From assembly GCF_022348085.1 (NCBI RefSeq), contig NZ_JAKRFN010000005.1, positions 62,001 to 126,000 of the forward strand: a stretch of DNA of 64,000 bases, read 5' to 3'. This stretch comes from Mycobacterium sp. PSTR-4-N. GTDB lineage: Bacteria; Actinomycetota; Actinomycetes; Mycobacteriales; Mycobacteriaceae. The position numbers and the translations under genes were made by a program. Under the pieces are notes generated by a model. The model was not told the DNA's origin and made no database searches. It worked only from the letters and a program-made list of their open reading frames with translations. Positions 1 through 8,844 of this stretch are shown here, in pieces (the first letter of the stretch is position 1; each line of letters begins with the position of its first letter).

Positions 1-425
1 CCCGCGAAGCTGGACTGGCCGAAGAAGCCGTCGAGCACCCGGGTCCCACCCGCCGTCACGCGCGCTGAACCGTCGTCGCGCTGTCCGAAACCATTGAGGC
101 GCAACGCGTCACGACAGTAGGCCGGTCTGCGCGCAAGGCAGTTGCGGCACCGGCCGCAGCACCGGAACGTCAGCACCACCCGGTCACCCGGCCGTACCGT
201 GTCGACCGACTCCCCCACGCTCTCGACGATCCCGGCACCCTCGTGACCGAGCAGGACCGGCCGATCTGGCGCTCCCGCAGCGCGATTGACCAGATCGGTG
301 TGACAGATGCCCGACGCCTCGATGCGCACCAGGATCTCGTCGCCGCGCGGTTCGTCGATGCGAACCTCGGTCAGGACGAAGGGATCGGCCGCGTCATAGG
401 ACAGTGCCGCAGTGGTCGTCGGCAT
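1..425 (-). CDS. adhE1: Zinc-dependent alcohol dehydrogenase, N-terminal part (cut by window edge)
   Basis: The reading frame starts at the ATG on the minus strand at 425 and runs off the left edge, so only about 141 residues are present. It shows the medium-chain alcohol dehydrogenase N-terminus: the catalytic-zinc segment with C and H in GICHTDLV, then [12 protein letters not shown], then a structural-zinc cluster with CCGRCRNC and a later C. This predicts NAD-dependent oxidation of an alcohol in the cytosol. An adhE1 gene lies close to pntAB in M. tuberculosis (Rv0162c, Rv0155-0157), which supports the name. It is divergent from pntA. The C-terminal Rossmann half is outside the window, so the substrate class cannot be judged. 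Confidence 0.85.
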   Translation of the reverse strand, partial: MPTTTAALSYDAADPFVLTEVRIDEPRGDEILVRIEASGICHTDLVNRAAGAPDRPVLLGHEGAGIVESVGESVDTVRPGDRVVLTFRCCGRCRNCLARRPAYCRDALRLNGFGQRDDGSARVTAGGTRVLDGFFGQSSFA

Positions 426-479
426 CAGCCCATCGTCCGTCGAACAGGGGGAACGGAGCCACGACGCGTCACCGCGCGA

Positions 480-516
480 GGGTATCCCCCGCCCCTCCCC
501 CGTCCGGGGGATACCC
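480..516. promoter_or_regulatory. Perfect 11-bp inverted repeat between divergent adhE1-like gene and pntA
   Basis: GGGTATCCCCC at 480-490 is matched by GGGGGATACCC at 506-516, a perfect 11-bp inverted repeat with a 15-bp spacer. It lies 55-91 bp upstream of the adhE1-like start and 111-147 bp upstream of the pntA start. The size and spacing fit a dimeric repressor or activator site serving one or both divergent genes. The bound regulator is not identifiable from sequence. A stem-loop in a leader RNA is the alternative. Confidence 0.5.
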
Positions 517-626
517 CGCATCGGGTTGTGAGCAGCGCGGGGAGTCTCTTTACACTGACATCCTCCACGTCCAGCGACGTGCCCTTCGGCGGCACGGTGC
601 GCGAAGCCAAGATCGGATCGACATCG

Positions 627-2150
627 ATGATCATCGGGATACCGAGAGAGTCCCTGCCCGGGGAGACGCGCGTCGCCGCGACTCCGCAGACAATCGCGCA
701 ACTGCTCAAGCTCGGCTACGAGGTGACGGTCGAGTCCGGCGCAGGTGCCGCGGCGAGCTTCTCCGACGCGGCGTACACCGAGGCCGGCGCGACTGTCGGT
801 GACCCGTGGGCGGCCGACATCGTTCTCAAGGTCAACGCTCCGAACGACTACGAGATCGCCCTGCTGCGCGACGGCGCCACCCTGATCAGCCTGATCTCCC
901 CGGCCCTGAAGCCGGAGCTGGTGGAGAAGCTGTCCGCACGGCCCGTCACGGTGCTGGCGATGGACGCGGTGCCCCGCATCTCGCGGGCGCAGTCGCTCGA
1001 TGTGCTGTCCTCGATGGCCAACATCGCCGGCTACCGCGCGGTGGTCGAGGCTGCGCACCGCTTCGGCCGGTTCTTCACCGGCCAGGTCACCGCGGCGGGC
1101 AAGGTGCCGCCGGCCAAGGTCCTCGTCGTCGGCGCCGGCGTGGCCGGCCTCGCCGCGATCGGCGCGGCGGGCAGCCTGGGCGCCATCGTGCGCGCCACCG
1201 ACCCGCGGCCCGAGGTCGCCGACCAGGTGAAATCCCTGGGCGGTGAGTACCTCGCGGTCGATCCGGCCGCGGCCGAAGTCTCGGCGACCGGATACGCCAA
1301 GGAGATGGGCGACGACTACAAGGCACGCGAGGCCGAGCTCTACGCCGAGCAGGCCAAGGACGTCGACATCATCATCACCACGGCGCTCATCCCCGGACGG
1401 CCCGCACCCCGCATCATCACCGCCGACATGGTCGCCTCGATGAAGCCGGGCAGCGTGATCGTCGACATGGCCGCCGCCAACGGCGGCAACGTCGAGGGCA
1501 CCGTCAAGGACCAGGCCGTCGTCACCGACAACGGCGTCACGATCATCGGCTACACCGACCTCGCCGGCCGGCTGCCCGCGACCGCGTCGCAGCTCTACGG
1601 CACCAACCTGGTCAACCTGCTCAAGCTGGTCACCCCCGAGAAGGACGGCCAGCTGACGCTCGACTTCGACGACGTCGTGCAGCGGTCCGTGACCGTCGTG
1701 CGCGACGGTGAGGTCACCTGGCCGCCCCCACCGGTGCAGGTCTCTGCCGCCCCCGCGGCGAAGGCGGCCGAGCCGGTCGCCCAGAAGCCCGCGAAGCAAC
1801 CGATGACAATGGGCCGACGGCTGGGCATCACGTTCGCCGCCGCAGCCGTGCTGTTCGCGCTGATCGCCCTGTCACCCGCCGCGCTGCAGGTCCACCTCAC
1901 GGTGTTCGCACTCGCGATCGTGATCGGCTACTACGTCATCGGCAACGTGCACCACGCATTGCACACCCCGCTCATGTCGGTGACCAACGCGATCTCCGGC
2001 ATCATCGTCGTTGGCGCCCTGCTGCAGATCGGGCACGGCAATCCCGTCATCACCGCGGTGGCCTTCGCCGCGATCCTGCTCGCCAGCATCAACGTCTTCG
2101 GCGGCTTCGCGGTGACCCGCCGCATGCTGGCCATGTTCTCGAGGAGCTAA
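627..2150 (+). CDS. pntA: NAD(P) transhydrogenase alpha subunit, single-chain form
   Basis: A 507-residue protein from the ATG at 627. The open frame extends further upstream, but MIIGIPRES is the conserved family N-terminus. Residues 1-365 form domain I, which binds NAD(H), with the Rossmann motif [13 protein letters not shown] near residue 169. An Ala/Pro-rich linker follows at about 366-391, then four hydrophobic helices to the end. With PntB it couples hydride transfer from NADH to NADP+ to inward proton movement. M. tuberculosis encodes these parts as separate pntAa and pntAb genes; here they are one chain as in E. coli. pntB starts 5 bp after the stop. Confidence 0.95.
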   Translation: MIIGIPRESLPGETRVAATPQTIAQLLKLGYEVTVESGAGAAASFSDAAYTEAGATVGDPWAADIVLKVNAPNDYEIALLRDGATLISLISPALKPELVEKLSARPVTVLAMDAVPRISRAQSLDVLSSMANIAGYRAVVEAAHRFGRFFTGQVTAAGKVPPAKVLVVGAGVAGLAAIGAAGSLGAIVRATDPRPEVADQVKSLGGEYLAVDPAAAEVSATGYAKEMGDDYKAREAELYAEQAKDVDIIITTALIPGRPAPRIITADMVASMKPGSVIVDMAAANGGNVEGTVKDQAVVTDNGVTIIGYTDLAGRLPATASQLYGTNLVNLLKLVTPEKDGQLTLDFDDVVQRSVTVVRDGEVTWPPPPVQVSAAPAAKAAEPVAQKPAKQPMTMGRRLGITFAAAAVLFALIALSPAALQVHLTVFALAIVIGYYVIGNVHHALHTPLMSVTNAISGIIVVGALLQIGHGNPVITAVAFAAILLASINVFGGFAVTRRMLAMFSRS

Positions 2151-2155
2151 GGACC

Positions 2156-3595
2156 ATGTTCACTCTCGAAACCGCCGCGACCGCGGCCTATGTCGTCGCC
2201 GCCCTACTGTTCATCCTCGCGCTGGCCGGCCTGTCCAAACACGAGACCTCGCGCGCGGGGAACTCGTTCGGCATCGCAGGCATGGCGATCGCGCTCGTCG
2301 CGACGATCGTGCTGGCGCTGGCCCGTCACATCGAGCCGCTCGGGATCGCGCTGCTCGTGGTCGCGATGGCCATCGGCGCCGCGATCGGGCTGTGGCGCGC
2401 CAAGGTCGTCGAGATGACGGGCATGCCGGAGCTGATCGCCCTGCTGCACAGCTTCGTCGGCCTGGCCGCCGTGCTGGTCGGCTGGAACGGCTACCTGCAC
2501 GTCGAACGGGACCTCGCCGGCGCCGAGGCGGTGCAGCTCGGCAGCGAGGGCATGCTCGGCATCCACTCCGCGGAGGTCGTGATCGGCGTGTTCATCGGCG
2601 CGGTGACGTTCACCGGCTCGATCGTGGCCAACCTGAAGCTCTCGGCCCGCATCAAGAGCGCGCCGATGATGCTGCCCGGCAAGAACGCCCTCAACGTGGG
2701 CGCGCTGGTGCTCTTCGCGACACTGACCGTGTGGTTCGTCATCGACCCGCAGCTGTGGCTGCTCGTCGTCGTCACAGTGCTGGCGCTGCTGTTGGGCTGG
2801 CATCTGGTCGCCTCGATCGGCGGCGGCGACATGCCCGTGGTGGTGTCGATGCTCAACAGCTACTCGGGCTGGGCGGCCGCGGCGTCGGGCTTCCTGCTCG
2901 GTAACGACCTGCTCATCATCACCGGCGCGCTGGTCGGCTCCTCGGGTGCCTACCTGTCCTACATCATGTGCAAGGCGATGAACCGGTCGTTCATCTCGGT
3001 GATCGCGGGCGGGTTCGGGATCGAGGCGGGGCCGGCCGACGACAAGGACTACGGCGAGCACCGCGAGATCTCCGCCGACGGCGCCGCGGAACTCCTCGCC
3101 AACGCCAGCAGCGTGATCATCACGCCCGGGTACGGCATGGCCGTCGCGCAGGCGCAGTACGGGGTGGCCGAGCTGACCCGCAAGCTGCGCGAGCGCGGTG
3201 TCGAGGTCCGCTTCGGCATCCACCCCGTCGCCGGCCGCCTGCCCGGCCACATGAACGTGCTGCTGGCCGAGGCGAAGGTGCCCTACGACATCGTGCTCGA
3301 GATGGACGAGATCAACGACGACTTCGACGGCACCTCCGTCGTGCTCGTGATCGGCGCCAACGACACCGTCAACCCGGCCGCCTCCGAGGACCCGGGCTCA
3401 CCGATCGCCGGCATGCCGGTGCTGACGGTGTGGAACGCCGACAACGTGATCGTGTTCAAGCGGTCGATGGCGTCGGGTTACGCCGGCGTGCAGAATCCGC
3501 TGTTCTTCCGCGAGAACACGCAGATGCTGTTCGGTGACGCCAAGGACCGGGTCGACGCGATCAACGCGGCTTTGGGAGCCACTCAGACCGTCTGA
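2156..3595 (+). CDS. pntB: NAD(P) transhydrogenase beta subunit
   Basis: A 479-residue membrane protein and the partner of PntA. The first roughly 260 residues are a run of hydrophobic helices (domain II, the proton channel). The C-terminal 180 residues are soluble domain III, which binds NADP(H), with the [10 protein letters not shown] nucleotide-binding segment near residue 325 and the family-typical [14 protein letters not shown] stretch later. Length is normal for PntB (about 460-480). It follows pntA by 5 bp, so the two are translated from one message. The gene ends head-on against the sensor kinase, separated by a 14-bp tandem duplication. Confidence 0.96.
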   Translation: MFTLETAATAAYVVAALLFILALAGLSKHETSRAGNSFGIAGMAIALVATIVLALARHIEPLGIALLVVAMAIGAAIGLWRAKVVEMTGMPELIALLHSFVGLAAVLVGWNGYLHVERDLAGAEAVQLGSEGMLGIHSAEVVIGVFIGAVTFTGSIVANLKLSARIKSAPMMLPGKNALNVGALVLFATLTVWFVIDPQLWLLVVVTVLALLLGWHLVASIGGGDMPVVVSMLNSYSGWAAAASGFLLGNDLLIITGALVGSSGAYLSYIMCKAMNRSFISVIAGGFGIEAGPADDKDYGEHREISADGAAELLANASSVIITPGYGMAVAQAQYGVAELTRKLRERGVEVRFGIHPVAGRLPGHMNVLLAEAKVPYDIVLEMDEINDDFDGTSVVLVIGANDTVNPAASEDPGSPIAGMPVLTVWNADNVIVFKRSMASGYAGVQNPLFFRENTQMLFGDAKDRVDAINAALGATQTV

Positions 3596-3609
3596 CTCAG
3601 CCCGTCTGA
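3582..3609. repeat. 14-bp tandem duplication at the pntB / histidine kinase convergent ends
   Basis: Two adjacent 14-bp units, CTCAGACCGTCTGA at 3582-3595 and CTCAGCCCGTCTGA at 3596-3609, differ at one position. The first supplies the last codons and stop of pntB; the second supplies the last codons of the converging kinase gene. The first unit contains the short palindrome CAGACCGTCTG. It could give a small hairpin in either transcript but has no T-tract. A replication-slippage duplication is the simplest explanation. Confidence 0.6.
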
Positions 3610-4787
3610 GGTTCCCGCGGGGACGTGGCGACGATGCGGCTGCCGCGTCCGGCTGCGGACTCGATGCGCATCGACCCGCCCATCGCGTCGAAGCGGGCCT
3701 GCAAGGAGCCTAGCCCGATGTGGCCCGCAGCCAGGGACCTGCCGACGACCCCGGGGTCGAACCCGCAGCCGTCGTCGGCGACGGTGAGGACGACGCGGTC
3801 GTCGCGACGCACCAGATCGACGTGCACGGTCGTGGCGGCCGCGTGCTTGCCGACGTTGGTGAGCAGCTCCCGGGCCGCGCGGTACAGCAGTGACTGCGAC
3901 GCCGGGTGGCCCACCTCCTCGAGGTCGGCGATCACGTCGATGCCGTGACGAGTCTGGAACTGCCGCAGCAACTCTCGGACCCCCGCGGTGAGGCCGAGCT
4001 GCGCGAGCACCTGCGGGTGCAGCTCGGACACCGTCGAGCGCAGCCCGGCCGCCGTCTCCTGCAGCGCGGAATAGACGAGGTCCAGCGCGGGGTCGGGGTG
4101 CCGCTCGCGGGCCTCGTCGAGTTCCAACCGGGCGGCGAGCAGCGTCTGCAGAGGCCCGTCGTGGAGGTGCTCGGCCACCTCGCGGCTGTGCCGCTCGTCG
4201 GACTGCATGGCCTCGGACACGAGCTGCCTGCGCACCTCCTGCAGCGCGGTCAGCCGGGCGGCGCGCCAGGCCAGCACGAGGCTCAGCGCGGTCGTCGCCA
4301 CCGCCATCCACACCATGAAGCCGAAGTGGGTGTAGACCATGTTCGGTAGCCCGACGCGATCGTCGCGCTTGGAGTAGAAGATCCACACCGTCAGGTAGCC
4401 GAGCGCCGTCACCCCGCCGAAGAGCGCCGACAACCCGGGTCGGTCCTGGAACGCGACAGTGATCGGGAGCAGGAAGAACACCGGCAGCAGCGCGGCCGTC
4501 GCCCCACCGGAGACCAGGCAGAGCGCGATGATGACCGTCAGGTCGATGACGGTCGACGTCCAGTCCGCCCAGCGCGGCACCGGCCCGCGCACCACCGCGA
4601 TCAGCCACACCACGGCACCGATCGCGTAGCAGCCCAGGATCGCGGCGTAGAGCTGCGGCAGCCAGTGGTCGACGTCCCAGATCCACACCAGCACGCCGAT
4701 CAGGGCGATCAGGGGGAGGCGCAGCAGCGCCGAGACGCGCACCGGTTCGGCGGCGAGGAAGTCTCGCCAGAGGCGCAACCGCTCCAT
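3597..4787 (-). CDS. Two-component sensor histidine kinase (HisKA_3 / NarL partner type)
   Basis: A 396-residue membrane kinase. The N-terminal half carries about five to six hydrophobic helices. A dimerisation and phosphoacceptor segment with HLHDGPLQ lies near residue 205, and a HATPase domain near the C-terminus shows DDGCGF. This is the HisKA_3 class that pairs with LuxR-type response regulators. I chose the ATG at 4787 (MERLRLWRDF) rather than the longer frame, which would overlap the upstream regulator. It starts 7 bp after the regulator stop, so they form an operon. The membrane region has no recognisable sensor domain, so the signal is unknown. Confidence 0.9.
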   Translation of the reverse strand: MERLRLWRDFLAAEPVRVSALLRLPLIALIGVLVWIWDVDHWLPQLYAAILGCYAIGAVVWLIAVVRGPVPRWADWTSTVIDLTVIIALCLVSGGATAALLPVFFLLPITVAFQDRPGLSALFGGVTALGYLTVWIFYSKRDDRVGLPNMVYTHFGFMVWMAVATTALSLVLAWRAARLTALQEVRRQLVSEAMQSDERHSREVAEHLHDGPLQTLLAARLELDEARERHPDPALDLVYSALQETAAGLRSTVSELHPQVLAQLGLTAGVRELLRQFQTRHGIDVIADLEEVGHPASQSLLYRAARELLTNVGKHAAATTVHVDLVRRDDRVVLTVADDGCGFDPGVVGRSLAAGHIGLGSLQARFDAMGGSMRIESAAGRGSRIVATSPREPQTG

Positions 4788-4794
4788 GTCCGGG

Positions 4795-5433
4795 TCAGTC
4801 CAGTAGCTTGCGACGCATCGCCTCGGCCACCGCGGCGGCCCGGTCGCTGACACCGAGCTTCTCGTAGAGCCGCTGCACATGCGTCTTCACCGTGGACGGG
4901 GCCAGAAACAGCTCCTTGGCCATCGCGGGGATGCTGGCCCCGCCGGCGATGAGCACCAGCACCTCACGCTCGCGGGGGCTCAGCGCCGGGGCGTCCGGTT
5001 CGGCGCGCCGCCGGATCTCGCCGGCCAGCCCCGCTGCCAGGCTCGGCGCGACCACGTCGCGACCCTTCGCGCAGTCCAGCACCGCGGTGACCAGCTCGCC
5101 GCGCGTCGACTCCTTGGGCAGGAACCCGGCCGCGCCGTCCTGGAGCGCGCGGTACACGATCGCGGACTCGTCGTGCGCCGAGATCAGCAACACCCGGGTG
5201 GGCAGCGCGTCGCGGACCACCGCCGCGGCGACCGCGGCGCCGTCCATTCCGGGCATGCGGTAGTCGAGCAGCGCGACCTGGGGCCGATGCTCGCGGATGG
5301 CGGCCAGCGCGGCGGTCCCGTCGTCGGCTTCGGCGACCACCTCGATGGAGCCGCTGGACTGCAGGGCCCGCACCACACCGTCACGGAACATCGGGTGGTC
5401 GTCGCCGACCACCACACTGACCCGCTCCGCCAT
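4795..5433 (-). CDS. Response regulator, NarL/FixJ (LuxR-HTH) family
   Basis: A 212-residue protein with an N-terminal receiver domain and a C-terminal LuxR-type helix-turn-helix. The receiver has the acidic pair in VVGDDHPMFRDG and the phosphoacceptor Asp in LLDYRMPGMDG near residue 57. The DNA-binding part shows LSPREREVLVLIAGG and STVKTHVQRLYEKLGV. The start is either 5433 (MAERVSVVVGDD) or an in-frame codon four residues earlier. It lies directly upstream of the sensor kinase on the same strand, so the pair is a complete two-component system. The target genes are not shown by the sequence. Confidence 0.93.
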   Translation of the reverse strand: MAERVSVVVGDDHPMFRDGVVRALQSSGSIEVVAEADDGTAALAAIREHRPQVALLDYRMPGMDGAAVAAAVVRDALPTRVLLISAHDESAIVYRALQDGAAGFLPKESTRGELVTAVLDCAKGRDVVAPSLAAGLAGEIRRRAEPDAPALSPREREVLVLIAGGASIPAMAKELFLAPSTVKTHVQRLYEKLGVSDRAAAVAEAMRRKLLD

Positions 5434-5570
5434 GGCGATCAGCATTCCACAGCAAACCGTCCGCGCGCCTTGTTTCCCCGCCCGGGTCCGGCGCCGAGTA
5501 AGCTGTCGCGACGTTAAGGGGGCAAAGCCATTCGCCCCGCGGCACCGCTGTCTGTTGGCGGGAGGCTGTG

Positions 5571-6527
5571 TTGACCGCTGCGCATGAGGATCTGGACTTC
5601 GAGAGCCGGGATCTCGCCGCCACCGAGGATTTCCTGGTCCGTGCCTACACCAAGATGTCGATCGGTGCCGGTAGCGGTGAAGCGGCGTCGACCCGCATCG
5701 AACGTCACTGGCTCGGCGAGATCAGTTACGACGAACTCGACATAGGTTTCTCGATGTCGTACGACGCGGATCCGCTGGGACGCATCTGTCTGTGCCGGAT
5801 GCGGGACGGGCGCATCGAGGAGAACTTCATCGGGGAGCCGACCGACGTGTTCGTTCCCGGCGACGTCGCGCTGGTCTCCCCGCCCGAGCTGCCGTATTCG
5901 GGCCGCGTGCTGAACGCGCGATACGACCTGACGATGTTCGACCCCGCGCTGCTCGACCGGGTTGCCTCGGCATCCCGCGAGGACACGGACGTGCGGTTCA
6001 CCGGTCACCGGCCGGTGTCCGCCGACGCGCAGCAGCGCCTGGATCGGGTGCTGTCCTACGTTCGTGACGTCGTGACCTCCGACGGTGTGACGGTCACCCC
6101 GCTGGTGGCCTCGACCACGGAGTCGATGCTCGCCGCGGTCGTGCTGGACACTTTCCCGACGACCGCGGTCATCGAGCCCACCGCTGTGGACCGGCTCGAC
6201 GCGAAGCCCGAGATCCTGCGGCGTGCAGTGGCTTTCATCGACAGCAGCGTGGAAAGCGACATCGCCGTGACGGACATCGCCGAGAGCGTGCACGTGACAC
6301 CGCGGGCACTGCAGTACATGTTCCGCAAGTACCTGGACATGACCCCGATGCAATACCTGCGCCGCGCGCGGCTCGACCAGGCCCACCGGGAGTTGCGCCG
6401 CTCCGATCCCGCGGACACGTCAGTGGGCATCATCGCGGCCCGCTGGGGATTCGCCCACACCGGCCGGTTCGCGGCGATGTACCGCCGAACCTACGGATCG
6501 AATCCGTCGGACACGTTGCGGGACTGA
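5571..6527 (+). CDS. AraC-family transcriptional regulator
   Basis: A 318-residue regulator. Residues 1-200 form an AraC-binding-like sensor region. The last 100 residues carry two helix-turn-helix motifs, including DIAESVHVTPRALQYMFRKY, MTPMQYLRRARLDQAHREL and a final GFAHTGRFAAMYRRTYG. The start is taken as the TTG at 5571, because the GGAGG at 5561-5565 is too close to the GTG at 5568. It is divergent from the two-component operon and convergent with the FAD/Rieske gene, whose stop is 2 bp away. The ligand and targets are unknown. Confidence 0.88.
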   Translation: MTAAHEDLDFESRDLAATEDFLVRAYTKMSIGAGSGEAASTRIERHWLGEISYDELDIGFSMSYDADPLGRICLCRMRDGRIEENFIGEPTDVFVPGDVALVSPPELPYSGRVLNARYDLTMFDPALLDRVASASREDTDVRFTGHRPVSADAQQRLDRVLSYVRDVVTSDGVTVTPLVASTTESMLAAVVLDTFPTTAVIEPTAVDRLDAKPEILRRAVAFIDSSVESDIAVTDIAESVHVTPRALQYMFRKYLDMTPMQYLRRARLDQAHRELRRSDPADTSVGIIAARWGFAHTGRFAAMYRRTYGSNPSDTLRD

Positions 6528-6528
6528 C

Positions 6529-8046
6529 CTATTCGGATGCTGTCAGCCCCCGGGTCGCGGGCCCTTCGAGGAGCGCGCCGTCAGGGGCGAACCTCGATCC
6601 GTGCAATGGGCATTCCCACGCGAGGTCGGAGTCGTTCCACGTGACGACGCCGCCGAGGTGCGGGCACACCGGGGACACGGTGCGGGTCACGCCGTCGACG
6701 ACGCTGGTCGCGGTCATCCGCCACGGCGCGCCGCTGACCACGCCCTGCCCCTCTTCGGGAACCTGCGACGACGCGGTCACCGGGGTGATCCACCCCTTGG
6801 CCAGGTGGAAGCCCACCTCCATGTTCAGTTGCAGCGCGGTGGGGATGCCCGTCAGTTCGTGCGGGCTCCAGCTGGCGAAGGCCGCCGCCCAGTCCATGCG
6901 TCCGCCCAGGATGCGGGAGGACAGGGCGAGCGCCGCAGCCACGCCGTTGGTCATGCCCCACTTGTCGTAACCGGTTGCCACGAGGATGTTCTCCATCTTC
7001 GGCAGCAGCGGGCCGACATAAGGCAGTTCGCCGATGGGGTGGTAGTCCTGCGCCGACCAGTAGTGGGTCTGCACCGCGCCGGGGTAGTGCAGCCCCGCCC
7101 AGCGGGCCAACTCCGAGACCGCGTCCTTCGGATGGGAGGACCGCCCGACAGTGTGGCCCGCGCCGCCGACGATGAGTTTGTCACCGGCGTCGCTGGGTGC
7201 GTAACGCACCGAGCGGCTCGGCGAGTCGACCGACAGGTACATCGACCGGGTGATGTCCCCTGGCACGTCGAAAGCCATGCAGTAGGAGCGTTTCGGTTCC
7301 ATGCGGGCGAAGAAGAAGCCTCGATCGAGCACGGGGATCCCGGTGGCCAGCACCACGCGCTGCGCGGTGACGGTGTGCTCGGCGGCGCGGGTGTCCTGCT
7401 CGTCGGCGGTGCGCCGCAGCCTCACCTGCAGCGGTCCGCTGCCGGAGACCGAGGTGGCGCGCACCCCCTGCAGCAGGGTGCCGCCGTGGCGTTCGATTTC
7501 GGTGACCAGGCTCGACAGGTACGGAATCGGATCGATCTGCGCCTGGTTGCGCAGCCGCACGCCGCCCGCGAACGGAAACGGCACGTCGGCCTCGTCGACC
7601 CACTGCGCATCCAGTCCGGCCTCCCGGCAGGCGGACATCACATCCCGCGCCGTACCGAGGCCCTGCGCGTTCTGCGCATACGCATGGTCGTCTTCGCGCT
7701 GGAAGCTCAGTCCGTGCTCCTCGCAGTGCCGCACCAGCCAATCCCGGCCCTCCGTGTTGCCGGTGACGTAGGCGCGCAGCGTGTCGCTGCCGTGCTTGCC
7801 TGCGATGCTCGCCAGCTTGCTGCCCTGCAGGACACTGACCTTGCCGGTGGTGTTGCCGGTGGTCGCGGCGCCGACGTGGCGGGCTTCCACGACGACGACC
7901 GACTTGCCGGCTCGTGCGAGCAGTGCGGCGGTGGTGAGGCCGGTGATGCCGGCACCCACGACGAGCACGTCCGCGGTGGAGACGTCGTCGATCACGCTGG
8001 CCGAGGTGGGGGCTTCCAGACGCCCGTCGGTCCACAGAGAAGGCAT
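6529..8046 (-). CDS. FAD-dependent oxidoreductase with C-terminal Rieske [2Fe-2S] domain
   Basis: A 505-residue protein. The N-terminal part is a DAO-type flavoprotein with the dinucleotide motif VLVVGAGITGLTTAALLARAG and a later YHPIGELPYVGPL stretch. Near the C-terminus lies a short Rieske centre with CPHLGG and CPLHGS, giving two Cys and two His ligands. This architecture is found in gamma-glutamylputrescine-oxidase-like enzymes with an added Rieske domain; the true substrate is not evident. Start codons at 8046 and 8118 are both possible. I prefer 8046 because 8118 would leave only 6 bp to the divergent neighbour. Confidence 0.85.
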   Translation of the reverse strand: MPSLWTDGRLEAPTSASVIDDVSTADVLVVGAGITGLTTAALLARAGKSVVVVEARHVGAATTGNTTGKVSVLQGSKLASIAGKHGSDTLRAYVTGNTEGRDWLVRHCEEHGLSFQREDDHAYAQNAQGLGTARDVMSACREAGLDAQWVDEADVPFPFAGGVRLRNQAQIDPIPYLSSLVTEIERHGGTLLQGVRATSVSGSGPLQVRLRRTADEQDTRAAEHTVTAQRVVLATGIPVLDRGFFFARMEPKRSYCMAFDVPGDITRSMYLSVDSPSRSVRYAPSDAGDKLIVGGAGHTVGRSSHPKDAVSELARWAGLHYPGAVQTHYWSAQDYHPIGELPYVGPLLPKMENILVATGYDKWGMTNGVAAALALSSRILGGRMDWAAAFASWSPHELTGIPTALQLNMEVGFHLAKGWITPVTASSQVPEEGQGVVSGAPWRMTATSVVDGVTRTVSPVCPHLGGVVTWNDSDLAWECPLHGSRFAPDGALLEGPATRGLTASE

Positions 8047-8124
8047 GGCGCGCCGGATACCCGCGGCCCTTTCGGTCAAACGATGCCGCGTTTGGACGCC
8101 TCGGATCTGGGCAGACATCGTCAG

Positions 8125-8793
8125 GTGAGCATTTCCGACCTGACCACGCTTCCCCTCAAGGCCGGATCGGCCCTGCGCGACCGACGCGTCTTCCACCCCA
8201 CCGGGGTGTTATGCGCCGGGACGGTCACGCGGGTCGCCCCCGACGGTCAGGGCCTGCCGCTGGTGTCCGGCGATGTGGTCGGCCGGATCTCCAAGGGCGC
8301 GGGCACCCCCGGCTGGCTGCCTGACTTCGCCGGTCTGGCCTGGCGCATGCAACGCGACGCCGACGCACAGGTGCCGTGGGACGTGCTGATGGTGTCGTCG
8401 ACGGCACGGATCGTGCTGCGGCCCACCCGGACGTGGCCGGCCGCGCAGTACTCCACGCTGATGCCGTTGGGCTACCGCGGCGGCGTGTTCTGGTTGCGGG
8501 CTCACATGGTCACCCCGCTCGACGACGACGGCCTGTCCGTGGACGCGGTGCGCACCCGGCTGGCCTCGGGGCCGATCGAATTCAGCGTCGAGCAGGCCCG
8601 CGGTGGCGGCGCCTTCACGCCGTTGGCGACGCTGCGGTTCGATCGCGCGCTGTGCGGCGACGAGCCCGAGTGCGATCAGCCGTTCGACCCGACGCAACGC
8701 AGCGGGGCCGAGGTGGTGCTGTTGCCGCATTGGCTGACCTCGCTTCGCAAGGCCGCATACCGCAACAGTCGTGAGGGCCGCGGCGCGCAGTGA
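8125..8793 (+). CDS. Conserved hypothetical protein, possibly catalase-like fold
   Basis: A 222-residue protein starting at a GTG (VSISDLTT read as Met). I do not recognise a named family with confidence. The run VVGRISKGAGTPGWLPDFAG, followed by a WDVLMVSS segment and a YSTLMPLGYRGG segment, loosely recalls the catalase-superfamily barrel, though no haem-ligand Tyr motif is clear. No signal peptide or membrane segment is visible. It is divergent from the FAD/Rieske gene and lies 51 bp before fadE2. The order of its motifs resembles the unrelated-looking protein at 40820-41428, which may be a distant paralogue. Confidence 0.75.
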   Translation: MSISDLTTLPLKAGSALRDRRVFHPTGVLCAGTVTRVAPDGQGLPLVSGDVVGRISKGAGTPGWLPDFAGLAWRMQRDADAQVPWDVLMVSSTARIVLRPTRTWPAAQYSTLMPLGYRGGVFWLRAHMVTPLDDDGLSVDAVRTRLASGPIEFSVEQARGGGAFTPLATLRFDRALCGDEPECDQPFDPTQRSGAEVVLLPHWLTSLRKAAYRNSREGRGAQ

Positions 8794-8844
8794 TCCGCAG
8801 GTCCTGACCGCCTCGACGCTGCCTGCTTTTACAGGTGTCATATC

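Noticed and set aside
243..626. Longer PntA start giving a 635-residue protein
   Set aside because: The extension runs over the divergent adhE1-like coding start and the inverted repeat, and has no family similarity.
2204..3250. 348-residue open frame antisense to pntB
   Set aside because: Composition is His/Arg/Asp/Gln-rich with no motif, as expected for a high-GC shadow frame; pntB on the other strand is unambiguous.
6601..8124. Long upstream extension of the hypothetical gene starting at 8125
   Set aside because: It is antisense to the FAD/Rieske oxidoreductase, which has clear cofactor motifs; only the part from the GTG at 8125 is unopposed.
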